From NCBI GenBank assembly GCA_028571685.1, contig CM053146.1, positions 109,095,431 through 109,159,430 on the forward strand: DNA of 64,000 nucleotides. The letters run 5' to 3'. This document shows, in pieces, positions 10,191 through 21,692 of the stretch (position 1 is its first letter; every line of letters begins with the position of its first letter). The notes under the pieces were generated by a model. It was not told the origin of the DNA. It ran no database searches and saw only the letters and a program-made list of their open reading frames with translations. The position numbers were made by a program, and so were the translations under genes. This DNA is from Heterohyrax brucei (lineage: Eukaryota; Chordata; Mammalia; Hyracoidea; Procaviidae).

Positions 10191-10344
10191 TATTGGCCAA
10201 GTGGTTAGGCGCTTGGTTGCTAAACAAACAAAAAGTTGAAAGTTCAAATCCACCAGCTACTCCTTAGGAACCACATGTGGCAGTTCTGCTCTGTCCTATA
10301 GGGTTGCAAAAGTCAGAATCAGCTCAGTGGCAATGGGTTTGGTT
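10191..10344 (+). mobile_element. AfroSINE
   Basis: Plus-strand copy lacking the first bases: 'GGCCAAGTGGTTAGGCGCTT', 'GTTCAAATCCACCAGCTAC' (B box), 'CTCTGTCCTATAGGGTTGC' and tail 'GGCAATGGGTTTGGTT'. A small 'AAACAAACAAA' expansion lies before the B box. Confidence 0.92.
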
Positions 10345-11588
10345 ATGTGTCACTTGAACATTTGAGAGTGATGCCATCTCTGTCATTGATAAAACATTAA
10401 ATTAACTAAGACAGGCCAAAGGTACAGCCTTGTGAATTTCCACAAGAGACTTCTTGACAAAACACCTGGATTTTGGTAGTTTATTATGATTATTAACCAG
10501 TTTGATTATCTTTCACTTTGCTCCTGGTACTCCTGCCAAAGAGGATAGAGTCAGGAAAGGCATGCCTTAGTCACTTTATTGTTGTTGGTCACGTTATCAC
10601 CAGTTGTAAAACCCTATTAAAAAAAATGAAACAAGGTTAATTTGGAGTAACTTGTGGGTTGCATTAATTTTTTTTCCAGAAATTTACTGAAAAAAATTCA
10701 TGTCTGAATAGCCTTATTTGGGGTTTGTTTTAAAGGAAAACAACAGAAAACATACCTCACCTATAATTTCGACTCCTATGACCTTCTTTGGTTCAAAGGA
10801 TTTGCTTTTTGTGCGTTATTCAGCTCTCTTTATGGAATCATTGCTCTGAAAGTGAATTGGTGAGGTGACAGGAAATCACTCTGTAGGTGTCACTCCAGCA
10901 CATCATTATAGTCGTGTCTCCTGGGATAGACAGCAGTCAGGCTGAGGCCTGTCCAAACAGAGTGCCAGCACCTTGTAAATGGCTCCGTGGTGGCATCACT
11001 AACACAACCGTGACAGAGAATACGTCCATGGCTTCACGTCGCAAGAAAGTGTGTTTTCTCCAAGTGGGAAATTCCATAGTATTTGAAAAGGTTTTCTCCC
11101 CCCCTCACATAACTCTTTGGCTTTTTATATTAATGTCTATTGTCTGTCAAAGACACACATGACGCTTTCTGTACTGTACTTTGCTGTATTCGTGAACAAA
11201 ATAGTTATATGCGTGTTAACTTTCACCTTAGACCTTGACAGAAAGTAAAAATAATTTAAAAGGAAAGAAACACTGAGAAGCTCAAACTTACAATAAGTGA
11301 AAGTAAAATACCACTTTATAAAAATACTTACATTTGTATAATACTTTATATTTTACAAAGTACTCTCATATACCTTTTTGAAGAGAAATATTCTGGTTGT
11401 GAGAATAATGTGTACTCACTAAGTGTGGAAGATACTGTAATAGATAAAAAATAAAAGGAAAGCAAGCTATGATTTAACCACCCAGAGATTTTTACTGTTA
11501 ACATTTGCTGTGTTTTCTTCCAGTTACACGCATATGTATGGTTATAGTGTGGATATGTTTGTATAAGTGTGTGTGTATTTTAAACAAA
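10345..11588. other. Repeat-poor stretch
   Basis: No assignable gene or mobile element. A 91-codon plus frame (10,887-11,162) shows no motif. Confidence 0.4.
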
Positions 11589-11810
11589 GGGCATTTGGTG
11601 GTGTAATGCTTAAATGCTTGACTGGCAACCAAAAAGTTGGCTGTTGAGATGCACGCAGTGCTTCCACTGGAGGAAAACACAGCAGTCTGCTTTTGTAGAG
11701 CTTATAGCCAGGACAGCTCTGTGGGACAGTTCTGCTTTGTCACATGGGGTAGCTCTGAGTTGGAATTAACGTGATGGCACCAGTAAACAACTACAACAAC
11801 AGCAGTTTCG
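11589..11810 (+). mobile_element. AfroSINE, long variant
   Basis: Plus-strand copy: 'GGTGGTGTAATGCTTAAATG', 'CTGGCAACCAAAAAGTTGG', long middle block, 'GTGGGACAGTTCTGCTTTGT', then 'GGCACCAGTAAACAACTACAAC'-like tail. The (CAA)-type end resembles the RTE terminus rather than the 'GGGTTTGG' tail. Confidence 0.85.
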
Positions 11811-11867
11811 TGGTGGATGTAGGAAGTTTGTGCTAAAGAATTCTATAGCCGCGTAGTTAAAAGTGCT

Positions 11868-12060
11868 TTGGAGTCAGACAGTTCATGATTCCAGTCTCAG
11901 CTATGCTATTTACTCTAAACTTCATTTTCTTTTGTAAAATGAGGCTAATAGTAGTATGCCTTACAGGTTTATTACAAGAATTAAATAAGATAATGCATTC
12001 AAGTGTGTAGTATGATGTTTGGCCTGTAGTAAATGTTCAGTGAATGTGAGCTATAGTTAC
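11868..12060 (+). repeat. MIR
   Basis: Plus-strand MIR in full canonical order: 'GGAGTCAGACAGTTCATGAT', 'CTCAGCTATGCTATTTACT', 'TTTTGTAAAATGAGGCTAAT', 'GAATTAAATAAGATAATGC', and the terminal 'GTAAATGTTCAGTGAATG'. One of the clearest MIRs in the window. Confidence 0.8.
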
Positions 12061-12341
12061 TTTACAACCTTCTGCTGACCCCACGTTCTTCACTTAAATT
12101 CTAGGGTAAAAGTTCCCTGTGTCATAAAATATTCTTTGAAAAATATTTGTAATGACTGCATAGATCTCCCTTAATATGACAATTTTTCCTTATGGTTAGA
12201 CAATTTTCAATACTTTGCTTTCATAAAAAGCGCCACAGTTAGTATTCTTTACAGTAATTTTGTTCATATCCGTAGATGACAGATGCGAAATAAATTGGTA
12301 ATAGCATTTAATGGAGAGGAAGGAAAACTCCAACAAGTCTT

Positions 12342-12544
12342 TAAAACAAACAAACAAACCTGTTGCTGTTGAATGTAACTCATAGTGACCCTATAGGACA
12401 GAGTAGAACTGTCCCGTAGGGTTTCTAAGGCTGTAATGCGTGTGAAACTGACTGCTCCATCATTCTCTTGCGTGGTGTCTGGTGGGTTCCAACTGTGACC
12501 ATTTAGTTAGCAGCCAAGGACTTCACCGCTGAGCCACAGGGCTG
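12342..12544 (-). mobile_element. AfroSINE, long variant
   Basis: Minus-strand copy with '(AAAC)n' reversed tail, 'CCCTATAGGACAGAGTAGAA', middle block 'GGCTGTAATGCGTGTGAAAC', and 5' end 'GCTGAGCCACAGGGC'. Confidence 0.9.
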
Positions 12545-12594
12545 CTTATTGCCTGCTGTTGTGTCCGATTATGCTAGACTCTTTAGAGCACAGT

Positions 12595-12785
12595 TCTCGT
12601 TGAATTTTGACAAAAATTCTTTGAGGTAAACACCTGTTACCCTGTTTTTTCAGATGAGAAAGCTCTGAAGGAAGGTTAAGTAGTTTGCCTGAGGTCACAG
12701 AGATAGTGGTGATGGAGGTGGTGTTTTAAGCCAGCTGTCTGACTTCAGAGCTCCGGTTTTTTCCATTCTGGCTTGCAGTTCTTGC
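12595..12785 (-). repeat. MIR
   Basis: Reverse-complement MIR: 'TTTTTCAGATGAGAAAGC', 'AGGTTAAGTAGTTTGCCTGA', 'GGTCACAGAGATAGTGGTGA' and 'CTGACTTCAGAGCTCCGG' follow the standard core. Confidence 0.8.
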
Positions 12786-13160
12786 CTATCATTTTGAGAC
12801 TGGCAGAGTGAATAGTTGCCATTGTGCTTTCTATAAAATGTCACTTGGTGCCACGTAAGGTAGGATTCTTAGCTGGAACTCTTGGCTCACTCAACAGAGT
12901 CCCTCTTGCTTGCGTATGTTCTTACATGTTTTGGAACCAAACCTCGTTAAAATAAGGTGTGAAGAAATACAGTACTGATAGGGTAATATGAAAGGAAACT
13001 GGAAGAAATAAAAAATGTATTTGGTCAATAAGACAAAGCTTTCCTTTGTTGTAGTTGTGTGGACTAGTCCAGAATTACGTATCTCCTTAACAATCAGAGT
13101 AGTTTACTTAAGTCATTTTAGGAATTAAACAGCAATAACAGTCAGAGTAAATTAGCAACC

Positions 13161-13305
13161 CTACCTACCCACTACTGTTGAGTCCATTCTGACTCATTGT
13201 GACCTTATAAGACAGAATAGAATGCTCCATAGAGTTTCCAAGGAGGCCTGGTGGTTTCAAACTGCCAGCTTTGGGATAGCAGATGTCGCACTTAACCAGG
13301 GTTTC
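13161..13305 (-). mobile_element. AfroSINE
   Basis: Minus-strand copy: 'CTACTGTTGAGTCCATTCTG', 'GTTTCCAAGGAGGCCTGGTG', ending 'TTAACCAGGGTTTC'. The 5' (right) end is shortened by loss of the 'actgcaccacc' segment. Confidence 0.88.
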
Positions 13306-14097
13306 TGGAGTAAATTAGTGCTGTCAAAAATTGTAAACTTCATTCATGTGTATCAGAAGAATCATTTGTCATCTGAAATTAGGGGTTAGAAGGGAAAAAG
13401 TCCCTAGGTAGGCTAATCAATAAGATGATGCATCTTAAAAGAGCTACTATATTAATGTGATTACTGTAGATGTAAGTATAGATACGGGGAGATGTAGATA
13501 GGATAAACTTTCAAAGAATTATTTGGTGAACTGACAAGTTGCCTTTTTAAAAGTCAGCTGTTTGGAACATTTGTCTTGGCAGCTCTCAACTCTTAAAGTA
13601 CGTAGTGTGACAGTCAATTTTGTGTGAAAAAGTGCGTAATTAATATGAAGATTAAGGTACAGGTATTGCCAGTTGGTACTTAATGCACAATTTTTTAGAA
13701 CAAAGAAACAATTGAAGTTGTCTTTTAATAGAATAATACTGATTTGTCATTTTGTAGGTTTCTGTTCTTAGGAAAAAAAAGGAAAGAAGGAAAAGAGAAA
13801 AAAACAGTAATTTTCATACCCAAGAAGTACTTTGCTGCAGAGTTTATAACCAACTATTGTTTAGTCGAGACAGCTGTGTTTATCTTTTGAGTTTGTGCCC
13901 TTGAACTTACACATTCATTTCTTAAAATTGTTAGGTTTTCCTTCAGCCCCCTTTCTTACAAGGGAGAGCAGTGTCATTCACAGCCCAGTAGCTAAAGAGG
14001 TTTTGGGTCTTGACAGAATGTGATCATCAACTTGACCTGCCAGTGGTATTTTCCCTATAGTTGTGTTATATATGGCATGAATCTAGTAAGTTGAATT
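13306..14097. other. Repeat-poor stretch
   Basis: No gene or mobile element recognised. A purine-rich run ('GGAAAAAAAAGGAAAGAAGG') lies near 13,770. Confidence 0.4.
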
Positions 14098-14318
14098 GGG
14101 GCACCTAATTGGTATATTGGTTAAAGGCTTGGTTGCTAACCAGAAAGTTGGCAGTTCAAACCTACCAGCTGCTCAGCAGGAGAAATACGTAATAGTGTGT
14201 TTCCATAAAGATTTACAGCCTTGGAAACCCTGTTGGGCAGGTCTTCTCTGCTCTGAGCTTTAGGATAGCTATAAGTTGGAATTAACTTGATGAAAATGAT
14301 TTTTTTTTTTTTTTTAAA
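14098..14318 (+). mobile_element. AfroSINE, long variant
   Basis: Plus-strand copy from 'GGGGCACCTAATTGGTATA' through 'GTTGCTAACCAGAAAGTTGG' to 'GATGAAAATGATTTTTTT'. It ends in a T14-A8 junction, longer than most tails here. Confidence 0.87.
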
Positions 14319-14369
14319 AAAAAGGATAACAACACCTGTAGTGAGTATTAAGACTGTGAACAGAAAATC

Positions 14370-14520
14370 AGAAGTGGAATCTGCAGGTTAGAGTCAAGAA
14401 GTGTCTCTATTTCTTAGTAACAGGGTAACCCTGGGCAAAATGCTCTAATGTCTCTAAGTCTCAACTCCCTCAGCCCTTATATGGAAATAAAGGTGGACTG
14501 CTTGGTGAACTCAAAAGTGC
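14370..14520 (+). repeat. MIR fragment
   Basis: Weak plus-strand MIR: 'GGTAACCCTGGGCAAAATGC', 'TCTAAGTCTCAACTCCCTC', then 'ATGGAAATAAAGGTGGAC'. Highly diverged. Confidence 0.45.
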
Positions 14521-16882
14521 TTCTATGACTAGTTTCTAAGTTGTTGATTAATATTTGCAAATCATTCTTCTGAATGAGGACTTGTCAATTTACCACTTAA
14601 ACTATCTTAAAGTGAAGAAAGGAAATATTTGTAAAACTACACCATTCCTTGACCTAACCTCACCAGACCTTTCTATCTCTAATGCTGGATGTAGTAATAA
14701 AGGGGCCCTCCTTGTCTCTACCCTGGAACCCCTGGTGTCTGTGAAAGCTTGGATGCCTACCTCCAGGGTATTCCTCTCCCAGAAATGTGAACCTTCAGTA
14801 AATGGTCCCTTTGCGTGAAGTAAAGATCTTCATAGAAAGAGGCATTTGGAACTTTTACGTTGCTGTGTTGTTCTGAGATAGAAAAAAACCCTATGTATTT
14901 GACTTTCAGTAAAAAAGACTCGAAGACTCTAAAAGAGAAGAAATATATTCCAGTAAAATTGTACAAAAACAAAAAAAATGATAGGAAACTCTGATTATTA
15001 GTCGTGTGGACAGCGGAGAGAGGAAGTCAGGAACTTTGACCCTGGGTAGTGTCCATGAAGCTTTTTGGAAGTCTGTTGTTTCTTCCTCCAGCCCTAGTTA
15101 TATAGATAAGGGCTAAGAAACTGCTTCTGGATATGGCCAAAACAAAGAGTAAAATCCTAGCCTTGGCATAGTACTTGTTCTCTTTCTCTGAGCTATGTGG
15201 GCTGACCTCCCTGGCTTTTATCAGAAAATGATGGTGGTCCTTTCCCTTGGCCCTTCAGAACAACAGAATTTGTTCATTGTCTGCCTTAGCATAGTCTATA
15301 CTATAGAACCCTCATGAAAGTGTTTTGACAGTTGATGATTGAAATATGTATGTGGAGTTTCTCAGATGCAGGAATGTGTAAGCCACAGGTAGTAGGCATG
15401 TGGCCTCTGAGCAGTAGGACCAGTGGAAAGCCTGGTGAGCACAGGACTTCTCATGCATGCTAAACAGCGATTACCAAGCCTGTTTACTAGGTTCATCTTG
15501 AATCAGTCTTGAAATTTTATTTCTCCTGTACCCAAGAAAGTGGTCTCAATATCTCTTAATTTGCTTTGGTACCACGTTTTATTCAGCGCACTACTTCCTC
15601 AGCTGTTCCTCGATGTTGGCTGTGTGTAATAGGCACCGTGAGGAATGAGGCAGATGCTGAAAAGGGAAGAACTGCATACCTTAGGCAGAAAGCCTTCAGA
15701 ACTGAGGGAAAGAAGAGGTTAATGATTTTTTTCTGTATTTTCTGCAGTAAATTGTATTACATGAAAATCTATTCCAATTATTCATTTGTGTACCAAATTT
15801 CATAATAATGAAGATCTCTATTTTCTGTGACTCAGACAAGCATCAGTATACCACAGTTCTAATCACAGCAGAAGACTTCAGACAGTCCTTTGGAGTCAGT
15901 TGAAACAGGTTTTGACCTACATATCAAGCGTTTCATGTTTTTTTATATTTTTCATTTACACATGTCAACAAATACCTGACTTGATATTAAAGCCAGTCAA
16001 ATCAATATTTCTTGCAGTAGTCAAAGTACAGCAACCTATATCCTAGGGCAATATATCCCCAACAGCCATATTTTGTTAAGTACTTATTTTTATCATAACC
16101 CTAACTGATTGAACTACCTTCAGACGAATAGGACAAAAGTACCAACATAGCTGCCATAAAAAAGTTGGAAAATCTATACTTTTGTCCTTCACCCCTCACT
16201 TAAGCAACCCCGCCTGTCTTTTGCTGATTTTAATCCTAAGGAATGACAGCATGGAAAAGATCTGAATTGTGATAGCTGCTTCCCTTATTGTTACATGGGT
16301 CTGTTTAACCCTTTCCCCAACTCCCATCCCAAACAGAGGATTTCTGAACACAGCAGTAAAACAGTGAGTATAGGTGAACCCGAGCGTCTCAGACTTAGGC
16401 ATCTTAACAACAAATTGTAATGGAAAGGAGAGTGGGATGGATGCCCAGTCCTACTTACTTACTGAACTTGTAACCATTATAGGAGTTGTGAAAGTTATCT
16501 TTAACTTACAGTATTCTTACAAACAAATGACTGGAAACATCAATTTATTTGGTATTTGTTGTTATGAGAAAAAGCCTAACTTCTCTTCCGTGTGTACTGT
16601 GCATGGGTATGTGTGTAAAGGGCTATAGGTACTGTCACTGTTAAAATGTGAGACCTGACCTCCCAAATTTCTGTTTTTCCTAGAGCTTTCAAGAGGCCAG
16701 ACTGCTTTCAAGAACATCTCTGTGGGTTCCAGGTTAGTAGAGGTTGTCCTTCCATTCTCCGTGTCCTCTTCCTACTCACATGTGCTCACGTGAAGCTAGC
16801 TCTTGGAGGCCCTGTCGGAGTGTCTGGCAGCCTTACTTCTTAACAGCAAAGTGCCTTTTCATAGGTGTGTAGTTTGAAGCTG
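14521..16882. other. Long repeat-poor stretch
   Basis: I see no mobile element in these 2.3 kb. It contains a possible 49-bp exon at 16,685-16,733 (listed separately) and only short unremarkable frames. Absence of repeats over this length is modestly notable in such a SINE-rich window. Confidence 0.4.
16685..16733 (+). other. Possible small exon (weak)
   Basis: A polypyrimidine tract and acceptor ('CTGTTTTTCCTAG') precede 49 bases that are open in all three frames, followed by a donor-like 'CAGGTTAGTA'. No neighbouring coding exon is recognised and 49 bases shift frame. A chance arrangement is quite possible. Confidence 0.15.
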
Positions 16883-17085
16883 TCCTTGGGTGGAGACACC
16901 AGTTAAGTGCTGTGCAGCTAACAGAAAGGTTGGTGGTTCAAAGCCACGCAGAGGTCCTTCAGAAAGAAGGTCTGGCCGTCTGCTTCCAGAAGGTCACATC
17001 TGTAAAAACCCTGTGGAGTGCAGTTTTATTCTGTAACTCGTGGGAATGGCTGTGAGTCCATATCAGCTGAACAGCAACTGGTGCC
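16883..17085 (+). mobile_element. AfroSINE, long variant
   Basis: Plus-strand copy: 'GGAGACACCAGTTAAGTGCT', 'GTGGTTCAAAGCCACGCAG', middle block 'GGTCTGGCCGTCTGCTTCC', then 'ATCAGCTGAACAGCAACTGG'. The tail has decayed to 'TGCCTTTCTTTTTGG'. Confidence 0.85.
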
Positions 17086-17160
17086 TTTCTTTTTGGTTAG
17101 TCTGAAGTCACTCTTGATAGGTGACGAGGGACCAGTGGATCTGAAGCACTCCTCATACCT

Positions 17161-17340
17161 GTGTCTGCCCTCAGCTCCATGACCCTACACCCACTCCCAT
17201 CCCCTCCTCCCGTATTTTCCCTGACCCTCGTCTACGCCCGTCTGCCTCCACACCCCCCCTCCTCTCTCCCCTACGCCCACACCTCACTTCCCCACCTCCA
17301 TCCCCAGCCGCTCTGCTTCACCTCCCTCACCCACTGCCGT
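17161..17340 (+). repeat. C-rich pyrimidine tract
   Basis: About 180 bases dominated by C and T with very few G, for example 'CCACACCCCCCCTCCTCTC'. It encodes a Pro/Ser/Leu-rich frame that simply reflects composition. The complementary strand is G-rich and could form quadruplex-like structures. Confidence 0.75.
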
Positions 17341-19384
17341 CGACATTCCTGTGGATTTCTTCAGAGTAGTCTGATGCATGTGAAATACTTGGAAGTACAA
17401 AAATAAAGTCTTTTATACAGATTCTTGTGATACAGAAAAGATCTATTGTTAAGAGTGATGGATTCTGGAACCAAGCTGCCTGAATTTTCTTCCTCAAAAT
17501 GATAGCCATTCTTACTATTGTTGTTGAAGAACACGTTCCGGGGAATCTGGAAGCCTGGCCTGCAGTTGGCAGCGCTCAGGCAGCGCTGACTTGGAGAGGA
17601 AGGATACGGCCTCTTTAGCCAGATAGCGTGGCACTGCATTGTGCCTCTGCTGCCTGGTGGTTGTGCAGTCCTGGCATGTCGTGTCTTAGATGTGAATCAT
17701 TATAGCATTGTGACAGAGCTGTTGGGGCAATTCAGAACTCATATACGTAAAATGGACTTAAGGAAACTTGACATTCAATGTAATGCTATTATTATTATCA
17801 GTTGTAGTAGTTGAATAGGCATGTCAAAATTATTTCCTGGATAGAAAGTATGTTGTTGTTTTCAGTTCATACTTTTCCAGAAATACTTTTTTTGCTTTCT
17901 CTAGCAACTTTGTTTAAATTAATATGCTTCATGAGCTGCATATTTACTGTGAAGAGATCATCTCTGGTGAAAACTCTGTACAGGATTTTGTATCCCAGAT
18001 CCAGGTTATTCCAAGTTAATGAGGTCTTACTACACATGGAATTTTCATGAATGTTTAATTTGAATTTTTGTTTTTTTCCATAAAACTGACAGCTTAGGAG
18101 TAAGGTGACTGTAACTTTTTGAAGACAGCTATTAACATGAGTGGAAGTTGATTGGTTTACATGAATGGAATATAATAATTTTGTTTCCTCATTTCTGAAT
18201 CACCATGAAAACACTTTGTTTATAGTGTTCAAAGAGAATTATTATAGAAACAACTGGCTGATTCTTTTTCTCTTTTTTCATGGAGACACACATGCACACA
18301 CACACACACACACGAATGTGCACACGTGCACACACAGGAATACTTGAAACTCCTTTGTTTTTCAGTTAGGCAGTGAAAGAATTACTATGTAAATCCTGGA
18401 AGTCTTCTCCTCACCAGACATGCAAGGGCACAGTCAATTCCTGTTTTCTTGGAACATATACCAAATAATCAGAAACTCTGATTATTCTGCTGTAAGGCAA
18501 CAAACAGCTTGATGGAAAGATGTACCAATTGAAAATAGTTCTGATCACATTTTTGTCAGGAGACTGAGATGCCTCCAGCTGTCTGTCACTAATCATATTA
18601 GAGGTAGAATGCAAGAATGTTTGGGCTTGTGGAAGATTACTCTAATCACATGTTGGAATGCTATTTTACTGGGTACTTATGCTGTACTGGTAACACTGGA
18701 CATCCCTTCTGTAACTGGTCTTGCCAGTTGGTAGTAGTCTCAAATATATGCCGCATGGGCACACTTAAGGAATTTTGTATTACAGCTCAAAGGCTTTACT
18801 TTTATTTTTATGCTATTTCTGCAGGGATTCACTGATTGAAATGATTTCTCTCTCAGCATAGTACTATTGCCAGCAGTTACAAAAGACTAGCAAGACAGCG
18901 AATGAAACCTGAAATAACTGAAGAGGTGTCTGAATTCAATTAGGAAAGAGGCCTGTCCCATATGGATGCATAAGCCATATAAATCCATTTTAATTGTGAA
19001 CTGCGGTACTTATCTGGTCATGTTTATTTTGGATTCAAGTGCCAAAGCTGGATTTAGACCAGGACTCCAGATCTTTCAGCCCCAATGACTAATTTGGGTA
19101 TCCGTTGAATCCCTTAATTCATTTCTTAATTAGCTCTCCCAAAATTAGAGACTTGCTTGGTTACAGTCAGTTTCACAAATTTCTCATAAATCAAAACAAA
19201 CAAGTGTAGGTGCTTTTCCTATGGTCTGTACATTGTACTCTGGTCTTAAGGAGCTATTTTTGTTGTTACCAAAATAATAATAGTAATGTCAACAACAAAA
19301 GCATAACAATGTTTTACAAGGCAGGGAGTACATAGTGGAGTACATGTTGCACTGAAAAGCATAGCTTGAAATTCCCTGTGTAGA
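17341..19384. other. Repeat-poor stretch
   Basis: No mobile element recognised apart from a short (CA)n tract. Open frames here (up to 92 codons) have no recognisable motif. Confidence 0.4.
18286..18337. repeat. Imperfect (CA)n microsatellite
   Basis: A run of 'ACACACACACACAC' units interrupted by 'TG' and 'GAATG'. Confidence 0.9.
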
Positions 19385-19570
19385 TCCTGGGCCTTTCAAG
19401 TTTAAACTCTCAGCTACTTAGAGCTTTGGGACCTTGGTCAAGTTTCTTTTCTGTGTCTCAGTTTCCTTTTATGAAATGAATGGTAGTACCTACTTCTAAT
19501 ACTTAACTCATACTGTATATATGAGTTAAAATGTAGAATGTGCTTGGCATACTAATAAGTGTTAATTATG
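19385..19570 (+). repeat. MIR
   Basis: Plus-strand MIR: 'GGGACCTTGGTCAAGTTTC', 'TGTGTCTCAGTTTCCTTTT', 'AATGGTAGTACCTACTTC', 'GTGCTTGGCATACTAATAAG', all in canonical order. Confidence 0.8.
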
Positions 19571-19576
19571 TACATG

Positions 19577-19723
19577 GAACCCTGGTGGTACAGTAGTTAA
19601 ATATAGCTCTGCTGCTAATTAAAAGGTCAGCAGTTTGATTCCACCAAGCCACCGGTTCCATTCTGACCTAGAGGGTCACTGTGAGTTGGAATCTACTCAA
19701 TGGCAATGTAATTTTTTTTTTTT
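19577..19723 (+). mobile_element. AfroSINE
   Basis: Plus-strand copy starting 'GGAACCCTGGTGGTACAGTA' and ending 'CTCAATGGCAATGTAA' plus a T13 tract. About 30 bases are missing between the B box and 'TTCCATTCTGACC'. Confidence 0.88.
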
Positions 19724-20377
19724 GCTTATTGTGTTTGTTATTAATAAGACAGTGGTAGACTGATGAGCAGATTTTGCTGGTGCCACAAGATCGTCATCCA
19801 AGTATGTCCTATTGATGCATTCCATTTGGAGAACACTTAATAATTATGGAAACATTGGAGACTCTGAAGTTGAAATTAATCTCTATTGTTTATGTTTGTG
19901 CTTCTAAGTTTGGCTGCCGGTTTAACATTTTTGGTTTTCTATTCTTAATGTATGCGTGTTCATGTGAAACCTTTTGGTGCAAAAGCGCTTAAAAGTTTGA
20001 ACGAACATTTTCCTCTCCCCTTCATTAAAATGAAAAATGTAATTATAATATATTAAGTATGTGTATCTGAGAGGAAGTGATTAAGGGGGATTAGCATCAG
20101 TAAATTCATTGGAAATTTTCTAACTATTTTTAACAGATTTAAATGCATTGTATGTATTTAATGGCTTTGTTTAGATTTAATGAATGTGCACGAGAGAGAG
20201 TCTAGGGAAGGATAAATCTAGTAATTTAATGAGCTTTCCTGTGGCTACATGAGAGTTAGTTAAGATTAAAATAAGTTGCCAACAGATATACTAGAATGAC
20301 CATCCTTAGTTTTTTTTTTTTTTTGAGTTTGTTTACGTAGAACTAAGTTAAATTGGACTCCTGTGTGCATGTATGAG

Positions 20378-20567
20378 GATACCCTGGTGATGTAGTAATT
20401 TAAGTGCTATATCTGCTAAACAAAAGGTTGGCAGTTCAAATCCACTGGGTGTTCCTTGGAAGCTCCATGAGGCGGTTGTATTCTGACCTCCAGGGTCACT
20501 AGAGTCAGACCTAACTCAACGGCAGTGGGTTTGGTTTGTTTGTTTGTTTGTTTTTTTTTTTTTTTGG
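20378..20567 (+). mobile_element. AfroSINE with long T/G tail
   Basis: Plus-strand copy 'ACCCTGGTGATGTAGTAATT' to 'GGGTTTGGTTTGTTTGTTTG' followed by 15 T. The tail runs directly into 'GGTGTATGTGTGAGTGGGTG', a 20-bp string that recurs 730 bp downstream after another T run. Confidence 0.9.
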
Positions 20568-20689
20568 TGTATGTGTGAGTGGGTGTATGTACACACACAT
20601 GCACACACATTCTAGAGAAAGGTGTGCTTATTAGTACCAAGTGATGTATATAAAAAAGGCAGCGTTGTCTGTGTTCATCTCCACTTAGA

Positions 20690-21066
20690 AACAGTCAAAG
20701 GTGTCACTAGCAGAATGGATAAATTGTGGTGTACTGTTAAAATGGAACTTAGTATAGCAAAGAAAGTGAATGAAATAGAGCCACATATAATACCATCAAT
20801 GAATTCTAGAAACATGATGTTGAAAGATGACACAAAATAATAATAGCAATATGATTGTTTATGTCAAGTATGAAAACAGGCAGAACTAAGCCGTTTCTAA
20901 AGGGATGCATCTGTAAGTGACTAAAGCAATAAAGACAAGCAAGGAGCTTATTGCATAAGAATCAGGATAGTCATTACTTCTAATGAAGGAGATTAGAAGA
21001 CAAAGGACCTTCAAGGCTTCTGTGGGTGCTGGCAATGGACTGTTTTTGTATTTGGCTAGTAATTAC
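20690..21066 (+). mobile_element. Old L1 3' end fragment
   Basis: The pattern 'AGAATGGATAAATTGTGGTG', then 'ACTTAGTATAGCAAAGAAAG' and 'AAGGGATGCATCTGTAAG' resembles the ORF2 end and 3' UTR of older mammalian L1s ('a small aquatic'-type conserved tail block). Assignment is by general resemblance only. Confidence 0.5.
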
Positions 21067-21077
21067 ATGGGTAACAT

Positions 21078-21252
21078 AACCAAAAAAAAAAAAAAAAGAC
21101 ACCACAACACACCCCCCCCACAACACACACCCACTACTGTCACGTGGATTTCAACTCCTAGTGACCCTATAGGACAGAGTAGAACTGCTCCATAGTTTCC
21201 AAGGAGTGCCTGGTGGATTTGAAATGCCAACCTTCTAAGGCACCAGGATTTC
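21078..21252 (-). mobile_element. AfroSINE with target-site duplication
   Basis: Minus-strand copy beginning with A15 and a C-rich tract (reversed tail), then 'GACCCTATAGGACAGAGTAG' and ending 'GGCACCAGGATTT'. CATGGGTAA at 21,066-21,074 and 21,253-21,261 flanks it. The box-B to 5' part is deleted between 'CCAACCTTCT' and 'AAGGCACC'. Confidence 0.9.
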
Positions 21253-21317
21253 CATGGGTAATATATAGTATGTTATATTGTTACTTGTTTTTTTTTTGGT
21301 GTATGTGTGAGTGGGTG

Positions 21318-21692
21318 ACTTGTAGTGAGTCAGTTCCAACTCATAGAGACCCTATAAAAACCAAACCAAAAGACTGCTGTTGATTCAATTCTGACTCATA
21401 GGGATCCTATAGGATGGAGTAGAACTGCCCCCATAGACATTCCAAGGAGTGCCTGGTGAATTTGAACTGCTGACCTTTTGGTTAGCAGCCATAACCCTTA
21501 ATCACTACACTACCAGGGTATCCAGAGAGCCAATAATAGGATAGAGTAAAACTACCTCATAGTGTTTCAAAGGCTGTAATCTTTATGGGACTAGATCTCC
21601 AGGTCTTTTCTCCCACAGAGCTGTTGGTGGGTTCAAACCACCGACTTCTTGTATAGTAGCTGAACACTTAACCAATATGTCACCAAGGTTCC
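21318..21692 (-). mobile_element. AfroSINE interrupted by another AfroSINE
   Basis: The outer minus-strand long-variant copy runs 21,318-21,356 and resumes at 21,539 ('GGATAGAGTAAAACTACCTC') to 21,692 ('CACCAAGGTTCC'). The break falls inside 'CCCTATAGGA', exactly where the inner copy sits. Confidence 0.88.
21357..21523 (-). mobile_element. AfroSINE nested in an AfroSINE
   Basis: Complete inner minus-strand copy from 'AAAACCAAACCAAAAGACTG' to 'CACTACACTACCAGGGTATC'. Imperfect flanking repeats (AGAGACCCTATA and AGAGAGCCAATAATA) are consistent with a decayed target-site duplication. Confidence 0.9.

Noticed and set aside
17161..17406. Pro/Ser-rich 81-codon frame
   Set aside because: Purely a product of the C-rich tract.
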